Below, piece by piece: positions 23,087 through 31,416 of a stretch of DNA of 50,393 nucleotides. The notes under the pieces were generated by a model. That model was not told the DNA's origin, ran no database searches, and saw only the letters and a program-made list of their open reading frames with translations. The DNA is from a virus. The translations under genes and the position numbers were made by a program. How positions within the stretch are numbered: the stretch's first letter is position 1; every line of letters begins with the position of its first letter. Location: the IMG/VR virus record IMGVR_UViG_3300029915_000768, positions 1-50,393 of that record, one strand, 5' to 3'.

Positions 23087-23311
23087 TTATATTTGACCGT
23101 TTGAATCGATCATTCCATTGATTGGCACAATATCAAAATTATGTTTTGCTAGGAACCCAGCAATCAGTCGTTGGATTGCCTGTTCGTCTTTTGTTTTTAG
23201 GTTTTTAGAAAGATAACTTGCAAGATCCATAACAGGATCTTGGGAAGAAAATCCTTCTGCATCTTCCAGCAATTGTTTGTACGATTTCATTAAATCTGTA
23301 GTTGATATCAT
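23087..23311 (-). CDS. Hypothetical small protein
   Basis: 74 residues from ATG 23311, which has GAGGAG at a good distance; a longer frame upstream runs into the preceding gene. Helical first half (DLMKSYKQLLEDAEG), then KTKDEQAIQRLIAGFLAKHN. Probably co-translated with the zinc-finger protein upstream. No family recognised. Confidence 0.6.
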   Translation of the reverse strand: MISTTDLMKSYKQLLEDAEGFSSQDPVMDLASYLSKNLKTKDEQAIQRLIAGFLAKHNFDIVPINGMIDSNGQI

Positions 23312-23319
23312 GATTCTCC

Positions 23320-24600
23320 TCACAGGTAATGATCTGCATTTGTGCCAACTGCAAACTTCCCACTTCCATAGCAGGTGGGGCATTCATTTCCGTTAATGTC
23401 AACGCCATCAATACAATCTGAACATTCATTGAATCCCGGCTCAAAAGACGCTTTGAGATGTTCAATCCACATTGTTAAATCTTGTGGTTCAATGGAATCC
23501 ACATCTCCAACATTATCGGCAATCTCTCTTGCTTTCTTTTCAACTTCTGCCATACCATACTTACGAATCATCTGAGGAATTGTACGTTCAACGCGATGTA
23601 GAATTGCATTGTAAACATAGTCAACATTTTCATTTAAAGTTGTATGAAATTTTTTCAGAAGATTTTCTGCTAGAGAATTTATTTTTGTATCTTCATGAAG
23701 GTTCTCATTATTTTTTTCAACTGTCAATGGATTATCACCCATACGATAATTTTTATGTTGTGCTTTTGGATTGTTCGGACCATCTGCGTTATCAATGATT
23801 GCTTTCCAACCAATGATCTGTTCATTTGGAGTATTGTCCCAATCTTTTGAAATATCTGTATTCTTTCTTTCTGGTGTTAATGTTCCTTCTGACACTTCAC
23901 ATGCAGAAACGGGAACAACTTTTACTTTCCGATATCCAGATAATGTGCCTGACGCTAGGACAGCATCTTTTTTCGCTTGTGCAAGATCAGTATACTTTGC
24001 AGCATCTTTTACATCCTTGGTATAGTCTAAATTTTCTTCAGTATGAGGACGATTCAAAAGGAATTTGCTTCCCAGACGAAGAACATAAGATTCCACAACC
24101 GGGGTATTTTGAATTGAGACAGCATCACGCATTTTAGTCATGTCACCCACCGATCCAAAGCTATCGGGAGCAGGAAGGGGCATCACAGGCCCAGCAATGA
24201 TATCTGTAGTGTTTGGCTTTGCTACTCCACTCAATTTTAGCAATGAGGCCAATTCGTCAGCTTCGGAACCAGAGGCAGTGACTGTCAAAGTTGTTTTGTC
24301 GTTCACACTGTCATAATTTGAAGTAATATTCAAACTGTTTGAATAAGGATCTGAACTGCAATCTTCCATTATGCTTCCCTTACCTTCACACTTTTCACAC
24401 ACACTTTCGCCAATTCCATAACACTCTTGGCATTCATCAAGTGTATTTTCATCGCATGATTTGCATGGAACAATTCCAGTTGCATTACACGAAGAACAAA
24501 CGGCATCATTTCCTTCCGATACTTTGTGATCATTTCGAGTAGCAGAATAGTTATCATTTTGTAAATTACTGAATGTTGTTAAAATTTTTTTAAAATCCAT
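23320..24600 (-). CDS. Protein with DnaJ-type zinc-binding repeats
   Basis: 426 residues. Near the N-terminus three CxxC-type units (CSSCNATGIVPC, CQECYGIGESVC, CEKCEGKG) resemble the DnaJ Cys-rich domain, and a last pair near the end (CSDCIDGVD, CPTCYGSGKF) completes the pattern. The centre is Asn/Asp/Thr-rich without recognised domain; a helical segment (LLKKFHTTLNENVDYVY) lies before the final zinc motif. No J domain is present, so it is not a true DnaJ. The position among head and packaging genes suggests a virion or assembly role. AGGAGA precedes the ATG. Confidence 0.65.
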   Translation of the reverse strand: MDFKKILTTFSNLQNDNYSATRNDHKVSEGNDAVCSSCNATGIVPCKSCDENTLDECQECYGIGESVCEKCEGKGSIMEDCSSDPYSNSLNITSNYDSVNDKTTLTVTASGSEADELASLLKLSGVAKPNTTDIIAGPVMPLPAPDSFGSVGDMTKMRDAVSIQNTPVVESYVLRLGSKFLLNRPHTEENLDYTKDVKDAAKYTDLAQAKKDAVLASGTLSGYRKVKVVPVSACEVSEGTLTPERKNTDISKDWDNTPNEQIIGWKAIIDNADGPNNPKAQHKNYRMGDNPLTVEKNNENLHEDTKINSLAENLLKKFHTTLNENVDYVYNAILHRVERTIPQMIRKYGMAEVEKKAREIADNVGDVDSIEPQDLTMWIEHLKASFEPGFNECSDCIDGVDINGNECPTCYGSGKFAVGTNADHYL

Positions 24601-24615
24601 TACACTATCTCCTAA

Positions 24616-25218
24616 TTATCGAGCGAACGATTTGATTGCGGGTTTCGTCGGAGGATTAGTACCAACTGCACTATCCTTTCCAATTGGATATTCTGGATCA
24701 TTGAGAGTCTTGCCCTTAATGTCCTTCAGATTTTTTGGAATCATTTTATCTGTGCTTCCAATACTATTCTTGACAAAATTTTCATTGTATTCATCTCCAA
24801 AATTATCCTTGGAGATTTTTGCATTATCATCTTTTGGATAATCTGAACCAAGAAGATTCTTATTTGATGCAATGGCTTGATCATCGCGTTCAATACTCTG
24901 ATCATGAAGAATATCAACAACTGAAACATTTTGAAAATCAAAACCAACGTTTGAAATTGTATGACGAACGAAATCTGCACTTGCGGGATATTCTACTGTT
25001 ACCTCAAACATATAAGTTTCTGGGCTATTGATTCCGGGAAAACTTTTATCGACAGCTTGAATGGGTAATGATTTAGGAGATGAAATACTTAACACAGTAT
25101 ATCTCTGCAATACATCCTCAATCTTCTGCATATCTTCTGGTGTTGGCTTGAATGCCAACTTAACTCGATATGAATAATTGTGTTTTTGTTCCGTCAAATA
25201 TTGGGAAAATTTCTTCAT
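24616..25218 (-). CDS. Hypothetical late protein with FSQYLTE start
   Basis: 200 residues. It opens MKKFSQYLTEQ, an N-terminal motif seen in many head-associated proteins of T4-like phages. The first 110 residues alternate strands and helices; the rest is polar (KDDNAKISKDNFGDEY) and probably disordered. Late box 17 bases upstream and AGAGGA before the ATG. Probably a particle or prohead protein, by context only. Confidence 0.6.
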   Translation of the reverse strand: MKKFSQYLTEQKHNYSYRVKLAFKPTPEDMQKIEDVLQRYTVLSISSPKSLPIQAVDKSFPGINSPETYMFEVTVEYPASADFVRHTISNVGFDFQNVSVVDILHDQSIERDDQAIASNKNLLGSDYPKDDNAKISKDNFGDEYNENFVKNSIGSTDKMIPKNLKDIKGKTLNDPEYPIGKDSAVGTNPPTKPAIKSFAR

Positions 25219-25235
25219 TTTAAATCCTCTAATTG

Positions 25236-25241
25236 TATTTA
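25236..25241 (-). promoter_or_regulatory. T4-late-like box
   Basis: GCTAAATAC on the minus strand, 17 bases before the ATG at 25218. Confidence 0.55.
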
Positions 25242-25281
25242 GCTTTTACAACTTTAAACCGACGCATTTCGCTAAGTGGTC

Positions 25282-25755
25282 TTAAATTTCTCCACTCTTT
25301 AATTTAGCTAGTAGCTCATTTCTATCCATCACATGGCCTTCCCCTGTTACTTGGTTCTCATCAGGTGTGGTATTTTTCATATCCAAGGCTTGTTTTTTCA
25401 ATTGAAGAGAGATCATATCTAATTTTTTCTTAATCTTATTTGTCTTTGCAGCAATTGCATGACCCAACATACTCGCTGCCGTACTTGAAATTTCACCAGC
25501 ATTCTTGTAATCAACATTCATAGCCAATTCCATAAGATCTTTATGGGCTTTCACAGCCATTTCTGCTAGAGCATCAAATTCATTATCGGATGCATCAAGT
25601 CCATATACTCTCGGTAATGCAGCATCAATCTTATCAAGACCAGCTATTTGAGTTATTGGGTCATCAGTTACTGGAACCAATTCCAAAGACTCATCTGATT
25701 CTTCTATTATTGGCATTAAATCAAATTCTTGTTCTAATTTTGTATTGATAATCAT
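25282..25755 (-). CDS. Terminase small subunit gp16-like (candidate)
   Basis: 157 residues, close to T4 gp16 (164). The central helices EFDALAEMAVKAHKDLMELAMNV and SSTAASMLGHAIAAKTNKIKKKLDMISLQLKK follow the pattern of gp16 of cyanophages, where two long helices form the ring core that recognises DNA and stimulates gp17. Acidic N-terminus, short C-terminal tail. It is in the same transcription direction as gp17 and adjacent to gp4. The match is by pattern; another helical packaging protein is possible. Confidence 0.55.
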   Translation of the reverse strand: MIINTKLEQEFDLMPIIEESDESLELVPVTDDPITQIAGLDKIDAALPRVYGLDASDNEFDALAEMAVKAHKDLMELAMNVDYKNAGEISSTAASMLGHAIAAKTNKIKKKLDMISLQLKKQALDMKNTTPDENQVTGEGHVMDRNELLAKLKSGEI

Positions 25756-25757
25756 CT

Positions 25758-26186
25758 TTACCTCTTTCCAAAAATTTCAAGTTCAGTAAGTACGCGGAAT
25801 GAAATACCATTGTGCTCACAATAAGCCATTGCCGCCGAAAATTTTGCAGTGTTTCTTGCAATATGACAATTGTTGATTGCAGATTTTGTTTTCTTTTGGC
25901 CTGTTTGGGAGGATGGTTTAACTTCGATTATTTCAGCATGTTTATCGCCCTTAGAATCCAAATAGATTATAAAGAAATCGGGAATGTACATCTTGTGTTT
26001 TCCAGTAAGAGGATCATGATATGGAATTTGAATACTCTCAGATGCCCATTGAACCACTGAAGGATGTTGATCAAAAAAATCCATTACATTTTTTTCCCAA
26101 CCGCTCCGAAATATTGGCGCTTTCTTTCCAACATACTTATGAGGATTCTTTGGAGTAAATATCCCTTGATAAAATTTGTTTGCCAT
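25758..26186 (-). CDS. gp4: Head completion protein gp4
   Basis: 142 residues. YQGIFTPKNPHKYVGKK, FRSGWEKNVMDFFDQHPSVVQWASE, IPYHDPLTGK, YIPDFFIIY and EIIEVKPSSQT match T4 gp4 (gp50), which has a TnsA/restriction-nuclease-like fold (here WE, PDF, EVK) and acts after packaging to make the head ready for tail joining. It starts in a TAATG overlap with the previous gene. Confidence 0.88.
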   Translation of the reverse strand: MANKFYQGIFTPKNPHKYVGKKAPIFRSGWEKNVMDFFDQHPSVVQWASESIQIPYHDPLTGKHKMYIPDFFIIYLDSKGDKHAEIIEVKPSSQTGQKKTKSAINNCHIARNTAKFSAAMAYCEHNGISFRVLTELEIFGKR

Positions 26187-26488
26187 TATGCACCAATCTC
26201 CCTTGAAATAAATGTCGGAGGAATGTTGGTTCCAATTGCTCCAAATAATGCATTACGAGGTCGAACTGAATTTATATATGTTGCCAAATATACAGACTGT
26301 TGTTGAAGAGTTCCTGCATTCTCAACCGATTCAATAAAGTCCATAACCGATATTCCAAGGTTCTGAGCAATAAGCAAAAATGTTTGAACAAGTTCACTGG
26401 CAATCGTACTATTTGTGGTCATTGAATTGGCTAAAGATGTTGCATAATCTGCCACATTATTGTTGATACCTTTTATAATCGTTGCCAT
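26186..26488 (-). CDS. Small late protein next to gp4
   Basis: 100 residues, helical (DYATSLANSMTTNSTIASELVQTFLLIAQ split by polar loops), ending in a Pro/Arg stretch (RPRNALFGAIG). It is the first gene of a late unit leading to gp4 and the gp16-like gene. Virion or assembly function is inferred from context; no family recognised. Confidence 0.6.
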   Translation of the reverse strand: MATIIKGINNNVADYATSLANSMTTNSTIASELVQTFLLIAQNLGISVMDFIESVENAGTLQQQSVYLATYINSVRPRNALFGAIGTNIPPTFISREIGA

Positions 26489-26506
26489 ATATCCATCTCC
26501 ATTAAG

Positions 26507-26512
26507 TATTTA
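26507..26512 (-). promoter_or_regulatory. T4-late-like box (minus side of divergent pair)
   Basis: GATAAATAC on the minus strand, 18 bases before the ATG at 26488 with GGAGA between. Confidence 0.55.
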
Positions 26513-26540
26513 TCCTTGTAGGTAGTCAATTACCTTCCCA

Positions 26541-26546
26541 TAAATA
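26541..26546 (+). promoter_or_regulatory. T4-late-like box (plus side of divergent pair)
   Basis: CATAAATAC, 37 bases before phoH; back to back with the minus-strand box at 26507. Confidence 0.5.
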
Positions 26547-26583
26547 CTATTGTTGGACAAGAAGTATCAGGAGATAAAACTTA

Positions 26584-27327
26584 ATGCGTAGAAAGAAAAG
26601 CCCCCAACAATCCTTCGATTCAAATTCAACTTCTAAACCAATTTCCAATCCATATAGTAAACGTGGGCAATTGAAAAAACCTGCTATAGTTATTCCAAGA
26701 AATCAAAGACAAGAAGATCTTTTAAATTATTGCATGGACGATGATATCAAATTGGTAGCAACTATCGGACCTGCTGGTTGCGGAAAATCATTTATTTTCA
26801 TGACCCAAGCTATTCAGGCACTTCAGAAAAAGAAAATTGATAAAATTGTAATCTTGCGTCCCTTGTATGGAGTTGAAAATGGCGCTGCTTCCTTGGGTGC
26901 ATTACCGGGAACATTATTTCAGAAGTTGGAAAATTATATGATTCCACTATTGGACTTCCTCGAAGACTACTATCCACGCAAAGAAGTTATGACAATGATT
27001 GAAAATGATGTTATTTCAGTTCAGGCTATAACGTTTTTACGCGGTAGAAATTTAGACCGTTGCTGGATCGTGGCCGATGAGATGCAAAATTGCTCTATCG
27101 GAGAAGTCAAATGTTTACTTACAAGAGCGTGCGAAGGTGCCAAAATATTTATTTCCGGGGATTTAGAACAAATCGATAGGAAATTTAATAACAATGACAA
27201 TGGTTTAGCCGATCTAATTGATAAAATTGAAGACCATCCATCTCCTATGACGGCCTTCGTAGAATTTGAAAAAGGTGATTCTGTTCGTAGTCCATTTGTT
27301 CAACATATTTTAGATTTGTACCAGTGA
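26584..27327 (+). CDS. phoH: PhoH-like ATPase
   Basis: 247 residues. A basic, disordered N-terminus of ~35 residues precedes the ATPase: IGPAGCGKSFI (Walker A, about 60-70), ILRPLYGVENGAASLGALPGT, CWIVADEMQNCS (Walker B) and FISGDLEQID. This is the phage PhoH family, common in marine T4-like phages; its exact role (RNA/DNA helicase-like, phosphate stress) is unsettled. It lies alone on the plus strand between minus-strand blocks, with its own late box and a strong terminator. CAGGAGA precedes the ATG. Confidence 0.9.
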   Translation: MRRKKSPQQSFDSNSTSKPISNPYSKRGQLKKPAIVIPRNQRQEDLLNYCMDDDIKLVATIGPAGCGKSFIFMTQAIQALQKKKIDKIVILRPLYGVENGAASLGALPGTLFQKLENYMIPLLDFLEDYYPRKEVMTMIENDVISVQAITFLRGRNLDRCWIVADEMQNCSIGEVKCLLTRACEGAKIFISGDLEQIDRKFNNNDNGLADLIDKIEDHPSPMTAFVEFEKGDSVRSPFVQHILDLYQ

Positions 27328-27336
27328 ATATTTTCA

Positions 27337-27374
27337 AAGAAAAAGCCCTCAGATTAATCTGAGGGCTTTTTCTT
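27337..27374. terminator. Strong bidirectional terminator after phoH
   Basis: Perfect 19-bp inverted repeat (27337-27355 with 27356-27374) built on AAGCCCTCAGATT, with A-run and T-run on the outside. It separates phoH from the minus-strand replication operon. The gap to 27457 holds only a short CCTCA/TGAGG hairpin near 27400. Confidence 0.92.
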
Positions 27375-27457
27375 GTATCATTCCATCATCTTCCTTCATG
27401 GACCTCACCATGAGGTTAGTAAATCGTTTTACCAACCATTCTGTGAGGATATCATGA

Positions 27458-27736
27458 CTATCCAACTGTGATTGTTTCTGGAATCGGAGTATTCACTGGA
27501 TTGGGCTTGTTGACACCAAAAGCAGATTCGAAATGCTTAAAAATAATGTCGAAATCTCGTGGAGCCAATTCTCCATCGATGAAATAATCACGACACTTTA
27601 CAACCTCTTGGTTTGTAACGTCTAGAATAAGGTTTGAGCGTTTAAGATCGGTGCTGTTGAGCCGCTTCACCAGATTAACGTGTTCAGTTGCATTTGCGGT
27701 AGTTATATCCACGAGATAATGTGAAATTAGGTACAT
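27458..27736 (-). CDS. Hypothetical small protein
   Basis: 92 residues, predicted soluble (YLISHYLVDITTANATEH at the start, Pro-rich end). GGAGAAC precedes the ATG. It follows the clamp loader gene by 11 bases, so it is probably in the same operon; T4 has gp62 next to gp44, but gp62 is twice as long and no similarity is visible. Confidence 0.55.
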   Translation of the reverse strand: MYLISHYLVDITTANATEHVNLVKRLNSTDLKRSNLILDVTNQEVVKCRDYFIDGELAPRDFDIIFKHFESAFGVNKPNPVNTPIPETITVG

Positions 27737-27747
27737 TAGTTGTTCTC

Positions 27748-28680
27748 CTATGAGGTTGCGATTTGCATGAGTTCGGTAATAGTTGCAGAGATGAGAATTT
27801 CATGATCTGCTGCCAATGGAATCTTGACTAAATTATTTTTGATCACAATAATTGCCTGATCTAATTGTTCAGGAGTATTGCCAAATAGATGAAGATTGTC
27901 ATATAGAAAACGAAAAAAATCATCGGTTTCTTCTGGACGAATTTGTTCACAAACGATTTTTCTAGCTTCCCGATATTTTTTATCTTTGAATAAGGTAAGA
28001 GCGATCAATTTATAATCGGCAGAAGAACTATTTACAGATGATGGAGAAATCAGTTTTCCATCAATGCTATTTAGTTGTAGTGAGTTGATACATTTGCGAA
28101 GATCTGGCCAATATGCTTTAACATAAATATCCAAAGTTTCAAGATCGAAATCAATATTTTCATCAACCAAAATTTGTGCGGCTCTGGTGGTGTATTCGGT
28201 GATATCAAGTTTAGCAATTTCCATACTCTGGCATCGACTATGAATTGGAGGGATAATTCGATTTTTACTATTTGCTGTAAATAACCATCTACACAATGGA
28301 TACATTTCAATGACAGCCTTCAAAGCGGCTTGGGCCTCTGGTGTGGCACCATCAAATTCATCCAGAGCTAGAATTTTCATTCTTCCAAAAGGCATTGTAG
28401 CAGCGAACGAAGAAACTTGATTTCTGATAACATCAATACTTCGTTCTCGACTTGCGTTGATCATTAGGAAATCATATGGATCAATGTTGAGTTCATTTAC
28501 CAACACTTTTACCAAAGTGGTTTTTCCAGTTCCTGCTGGTCCATAAAAAATCACATTCTGAATATCTTGTTTTTCAATCCAGTTTTCAATTTGAAGTTTT
28601 TGTTGAGGATCACTGAACACATAATCAGTAATAGCTTTTGGGCGGTATTTTTCAGTCCATAACGTACTTTTAAGATCCAT
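27748..28680 (-). CDS. gp44: Clamp loader large subunit gp44
   Basis: 310 residues (T4 gp44: 319). AAA+ motifs in order: EKYRPKAITDYVFSDP, FYGPAGTGKTTLVK (Walker A), ILALDEFDGA (Walker B), RWLFTANS (sensor 1), IIPPIHSRCQ (SRC arginine finger), then a helical collar domain. It loads the sliding clamp on primed DNA. AAAGGA precedes the ATG. Confidence 0.93.
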   Translation of the reverse strand: MDLKSTLWTEKYRPKAITDYVFSDPQQKLQIENWIEKQDIQNVIFYGPAGTGKTTLVKVLVNELNIDPYDFLMINASRERSIDVIRNQVSSFAATMPFGRMKILALDEFDGATPEAQAALKAVIEMYPLCRWLFTANSKNRIIPPIHSRCQSMEIAKLDITEYTTRAAQILVDENIDFDLETLDIYVKAYWPDLRKCINSLQLNSIDGKLISPSSVNSSSADYKLIALTLFKDKKYREARKIVCEQIRPEETDDFFRFLYDNLHLFGNTPEQLDQAIIVIKNNLVKIPLAADHEILISATITELMQIATS

Positions 28681-28697
28681 ATTTGTTTTTCCTTTGG

Positions 28698-28904
28698 TTA
28701 CATATCTCGACTACAAATCGAACATTGTCTAAGCATTCCTACCGGACCAGCCATAGTTCCGTCTGGATTTTTGTGGTCACATTTCCGTTCAATTGGAAGC
28801 AACACATCGTTGATCACTTCACGAATAAGTTTCGATTGAGTTTCTTGAATTTCTCGAATTTGAGTTCTGGCATCTTTTAGAGATTTTATGTAGTCTTCGT
28901 TCAT
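28698..28904 (-). CDS. Small protein with C-terminal Cys/His cluster
   Basis: 68 residues. A coiled-coil-like helix (YIKSLKDARTQIREIQETQSK broken at ~20) is followed by KCDHKN and QCSICSRDM, a likely zinc site. It starts in a TAATG overlap with the co-chaperonin gene. Function unknown. Confidence 0.6.
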   Translation of the reverse strand: MNEDYIKSLKDARTQIREIQETQSKLIREVINDVLLPIERKCDHKNPDGTMAGPVGMLRQCSICSRDM

Positions 28905-29299
28905 TATACCGGAACTCCGTTGTAGGCGCAATCTTTTGGAAATTCAATACTTCCGTCAATTGGTTTTTCGTTGAACACTCCAAGTATAGCTTTTGGATCA
29001 ACTCCACGAATAGTAATATCTTCGTTTCCAATGTTGATATCAAATCCGCGAGTCCATCGGCCATGTTCAATCAAAATCCATTGACCAATTTTGATATCGG
29101 TTTTACATTCTGGACCAATTGCATATACTTCTGCATATCGTGGATGAATACCTCGTTCATTCTTATCATCATCCAAAAGAATTATTCCCGAATTATTGAT
29201 AGTCTCTCCAAAGAACATATCCTTTACAATTACTGTCTTATGCAAGGGAATAATTTCTGTACACTCGATGACTGGATTTAGTGGAACACTTTTCGACAT
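28904..29299 (-). CDS. GroES-like co-chaperonin, gp31-like
   Basis: 131 residues. IPLHKTVIVKDM, NSGIILLDDD (mobile-loop position), YAEVYAIGPECKTDIKIGQWILIEHG and ILGVFNEKP follow the GroES/gp31 beta-barrel order. In T4, gp31 replaces GroES on GroEL so that the large capsid protein gp23 can fold. The roof and loop are longer than in GroES, as in phage versions. AAGGAG precedes the ATG. Confidence 0.72.
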   Translation of the reverse strand: MSKSVPLNPVIECTEIIPLHKTVIVKDMFFGETINNSGIILLDDDKNERGIHPRYAEVYAIGPECKTDIKIGQWILIEHGRWTRGFDINIGNEDITIRGVDPKAILGVFNEKPIDGSIEFPKDCAYNGVPV

Positions 29300-29308
29300 T
29301 ATAACTCC

Positions 29309-29617
29309 TTATTCCGGTTTCTTTTTCTTACCATGCGACTTGCCCTCAACAAAAATATCAATTTCTTCAACAATTGCATCTACCTCTTGTTCAATTTCCT
29401 CAGATGATTCCATATTTGTTGGTCTGGGAGCAGGAGATGGTAAACTCAATTTTGATATTTTTACGGGAACCACTTTTAGTTGATTTTGCTTTTTATTAGG
29501 AACAGACTCCGATTCTCTTCGTGTTCCTACAGAGCGTGCATTCGGAGTTGATGCTTTCAATGCATCAAAGTCTATCTTTTTCCCACGCGCCGATACAATA
29601 ATTTTTCTTGCCATCAT
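29309..29617 (-). CDS. Hypothetical low-complexity protein
   Basis: 102 residues, probably disordered: basic N-terminus (ARKIIVSARGKKIDF), Pro/Ser/Lys middle, acidic stretch EEIEQEVDAIVEEID, and a KKKK end. Two adjacent ATGs (29617, 29614) follow GAGGAT. Position between the DnaE-like fragment and gp31-like genes gives no clear hint. Confidence 0.5.
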   Translation of the reverse strand: MMARKIIVSARGKKIDFDALKASTPNARSVGTRRESESVPNKKQNQLKVVPVKISKLSLPSPAPRPTNMESSEEIEQEVDAIVEEIDIFVEGKSHGKKKKPE

Positions 29618-30132
29618 TATCCTCTCAAAAATTCTGTAATATCTAACTCATATTTGATGCTGTCAACTCGATGAATTTTTAGAAGATAGAGAACATATGA
29701 ACAGCAACTACTTCCTCTTCCCACTCCCCAAACAATTTTATGTTGAGTTGCAACATCTCTTAGGTATTTACAATATCGCAAAACGTTCAATAATTTCAAT
29801 CGCTCGTATAAACCCATCTCTATATTTATTCTTTCAATTTCGTTAGCATTCTGGCATAATGATAATATGTATCTTTTTATATCCATGTTTTTGTATTCAT
29901 CGGGCATTATCCATTCATCTTTCATACACTCAAAGAATTCGGTTGGTGATAGATCTAATTCTTCAATATACAAATTTGACTTGGGCAATTCAGAATAATT
30001 TTTTTCGACACTTGTATTATATTCGTCGTCCAACAAAAATAAAGTTTCAATATCCAAATTCGGATTTATTTTTAGATGGTCAAAGATTTCTTGTTGCGAT
30101 ACTCCGACCATCCCATAACTATTCTGTTTCAT
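29617..30132 (-). CDS. DnaE-like polymerase fragment (PolIII alpha GRGS region)
   Basis: 171 residues. The second half reads NIEMGLYERLKLLNVLRYCKYL...IVWGVGRGSSCCSYVLYLLKI...DSIKYELDITEFLR. This is the stretch of bacterial DNA polymerase III alpha that carries the GxGRGS nucleotide-binding loop just before the catalytic palm. The catalytic aspartates that follow in DnaE are absent, as the protein ends there, so it is not a polymerase alone. It could be a domesticated regulator or half of a split protein. It overlaps the next gene upstream by 14 bases. Confidence 0.65.
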   Translation of the reverse strand: MKQNSYGMVGVSQQEIFDHLKINPNLDIETLFLLDDEYNTSVEKNYSELPKSNLYIEELDLSPTEFFECMKDEWIMPDEYKNMDIKRYILSLCQNANEIERINIEMGLYERLKLLNVLRYCKYLRDVATQHKIVWGVGRGSSCCSYVLYLLKIHRVDSIKYELDITEFLRG

Positions 30133-30691
30133 TATCACCTTCGATAACAATTATCTCACCATCTTCGTCATACTCTGGAAATTCAAGATCAACATCATCC
30201 CATGAAAAATCTGACATTGGATGTTTAGTATCATCATTTACGGTAATATCTGAACGATCCCACCAATTAAGTGTCTTACCATCTTCATTGATATCAATTT
30301 CTTCTTCAATTGTATAGTGAAGATTTCCCTTGTCACCTATAATTTCCAGATTATCGACAACAAAAACATGCTCGATAATAGCCTGAAGTTTATTGAATAG
30401 CACCAATCCCACAAGTTGATCAACTGGTGGTCCGGGAAGTTCTACAACAATATTGGTCAATTTTGTTTTTTTGAGTTTTGATAACGCAGGATTGGTTTTT
30501 TCAATAATAAGAGAATCCCTAAAAATCTCTTTCATAAAAAATTCAAGTCTATGAATGGCAATACTATGTTCTTCACTATTCATGGTAATAGCATTAAGAC
30601 GAATATCCATTTTGAAATTAACTGGATATATTGTAGCATCGCTTGCTACAACAACTGGAAATTCATAGTGTATTCTAATACCTGTGTTCAT
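30119..30691 (-). CDS. Hypothetical acidic protein
   Basis: 190 residues, beta-rich N-terminal half (IRIHYEFPVVVASDAT), then an acidic tail (DDVDLEFPEYDEDGEIIVIEGD). GGAGAA precedes the ATG. Same operon as the DnaE-like fragment and the dUTPase. No family recognised. Confidence 0.6.
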   Translation of the reverse strand: MNTGIRIHYEFPVVVASDATIYPVNFKMDIRLNAITMNSEEHSIAIHRLEFFMKEIFRDSLIIEKTNPALSKLKKTKLTNIVVELPGPPVDQLVGLVLFNKLQAIIEHVFVVDNLEIIGDKGNLHYTIEEEIDINEDGKTLNWWDRSDITVNDDTKHPMSDFSWDDVDLEFPEYDEDGEIIVIEGDNETE

Positions 30692-30693
30692 TT

Positions 30694-30924
30694 TTATTCT
30701 CCTATGGAAATAGGACCATAATCATCCTCTTTCGGTTCCATACCCAGCTTCTTTAAATATTTGTCATATTTAATATCGTATCGTCTACTCTGTTCTTCCT
30801 TCAAGTCTTCTAATATTGGGAAGGCTTGTTGAGCAAGAGCTTCATTATTGGAATACACAATTTGATATATTTTGAGAATTTTTTCTTCCAATTCGGAATT
30901 TTTCAAAGTTGACCAATCATGCAT
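30694..30924 (-). CDS. Hypothetical small protein
   Basis: 76 residues, helical and charged (SELEEKILKIYQIVYSNNEAL, RRYDIKYDKYLKKLG). GGGAGA precedes the ATG; two bases separate it from the dUTPase stop. No family recognised. Confidence 0.6.
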   Translation of the reverse strand: MHDWSTLKNSELEEKILKIYQIVYSNNEALAQQAFPILEDLKEEQSRRYDIKYDKYLKKLGMEPKEDDYGPISIGE

Positions 30925-30926
30925 AC

Positions 30927-31367
30927 TTATCTCCCAGAACTTCCAAAACCTTTCTCTCCGCGAGTATTGTTTAGCAATTCAGGAACTTCAACAATCTCAA
31001 CACCAGTTTTCACTTCAATTGGAAGAACCTGAGCAATTTTGTCACCTTTCTTGATAGGGTATGGCCAATCTGACCAATGACTAATATAGGTAAGCATAAT
31101 CAAAAGTTCGCCAGTATAGGAATGATCAATCACTCCTGCTGATGCCATAATACCCTTTGAAGCCATGCTAGAGCGATCCCTAACCAACAGACCATACTTT
31201 GCATCGTCTGACACGTATTGAGCCGCAATTCCAGTATGTACTTTTGTGACAACATTTGGTTTTAGTTCAATGTCTTCATCTGAATATAGATCGAATCCAA
31301 GATCTTCTCCGGGATGAGAACAGGTTGGAATAATCGCATTTGAATTTAATTTCTTTACTTGAAGCAT
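30927..31367 (-). CDS. dut: dUTPase
   Basis: 146 residues, trimeric dUTPase family. All five motifs are present: EDLGFDLYSDED (1), RDRSSMASKGI (2), GVIDHSYTGEL with the catalytic Asp (3), GDKIAQVLPI (4) and RGEKGFGSSGR (5, Phe for uracil stacking). It keeps uracil out of DNA and supplies dUMP for thymidylate. AAGGAG precedes the ATG. Confidence 0.95.
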   Translation of the reverse strand: MLQVKKLNSNAIIPTCSHPGEDLGFDLYSDEDIELKPNVVTKVHTGIAAQYVSDDAKYGLLVRDRSSMASKGIMASAGVIDHSYTGELLIMLTYISHWSDWPYPIKKGDKIAQVLPIEVKTGVEIVEVPELLNNTRGEKGFGSSGR

Positions 31368-31385
31368 ATTTCTCCTTGTTAAGCC

Positions 31386-31414
31386 ATATTACCAATGAAT
31401 TAAATACAAATCAA
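31386..31414 (-). promoter_or_regulatory. sigma70-like promoter of the dUTPase operon
   Basis: On the minus strand TTGATT (31409-31414), 17 bases ending ATTGG, TAATAT (31386-31391). It separates the dUTPase operon from the late virion genes upstream. Confidence 0.6.
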
Positions 31415-31416
31415 TA

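Noticed and set aside
23320-24600. True DnaJ chaperone
   Set aside because: CxxCxGxG-like units are present but there is no J domain with HPD motif.
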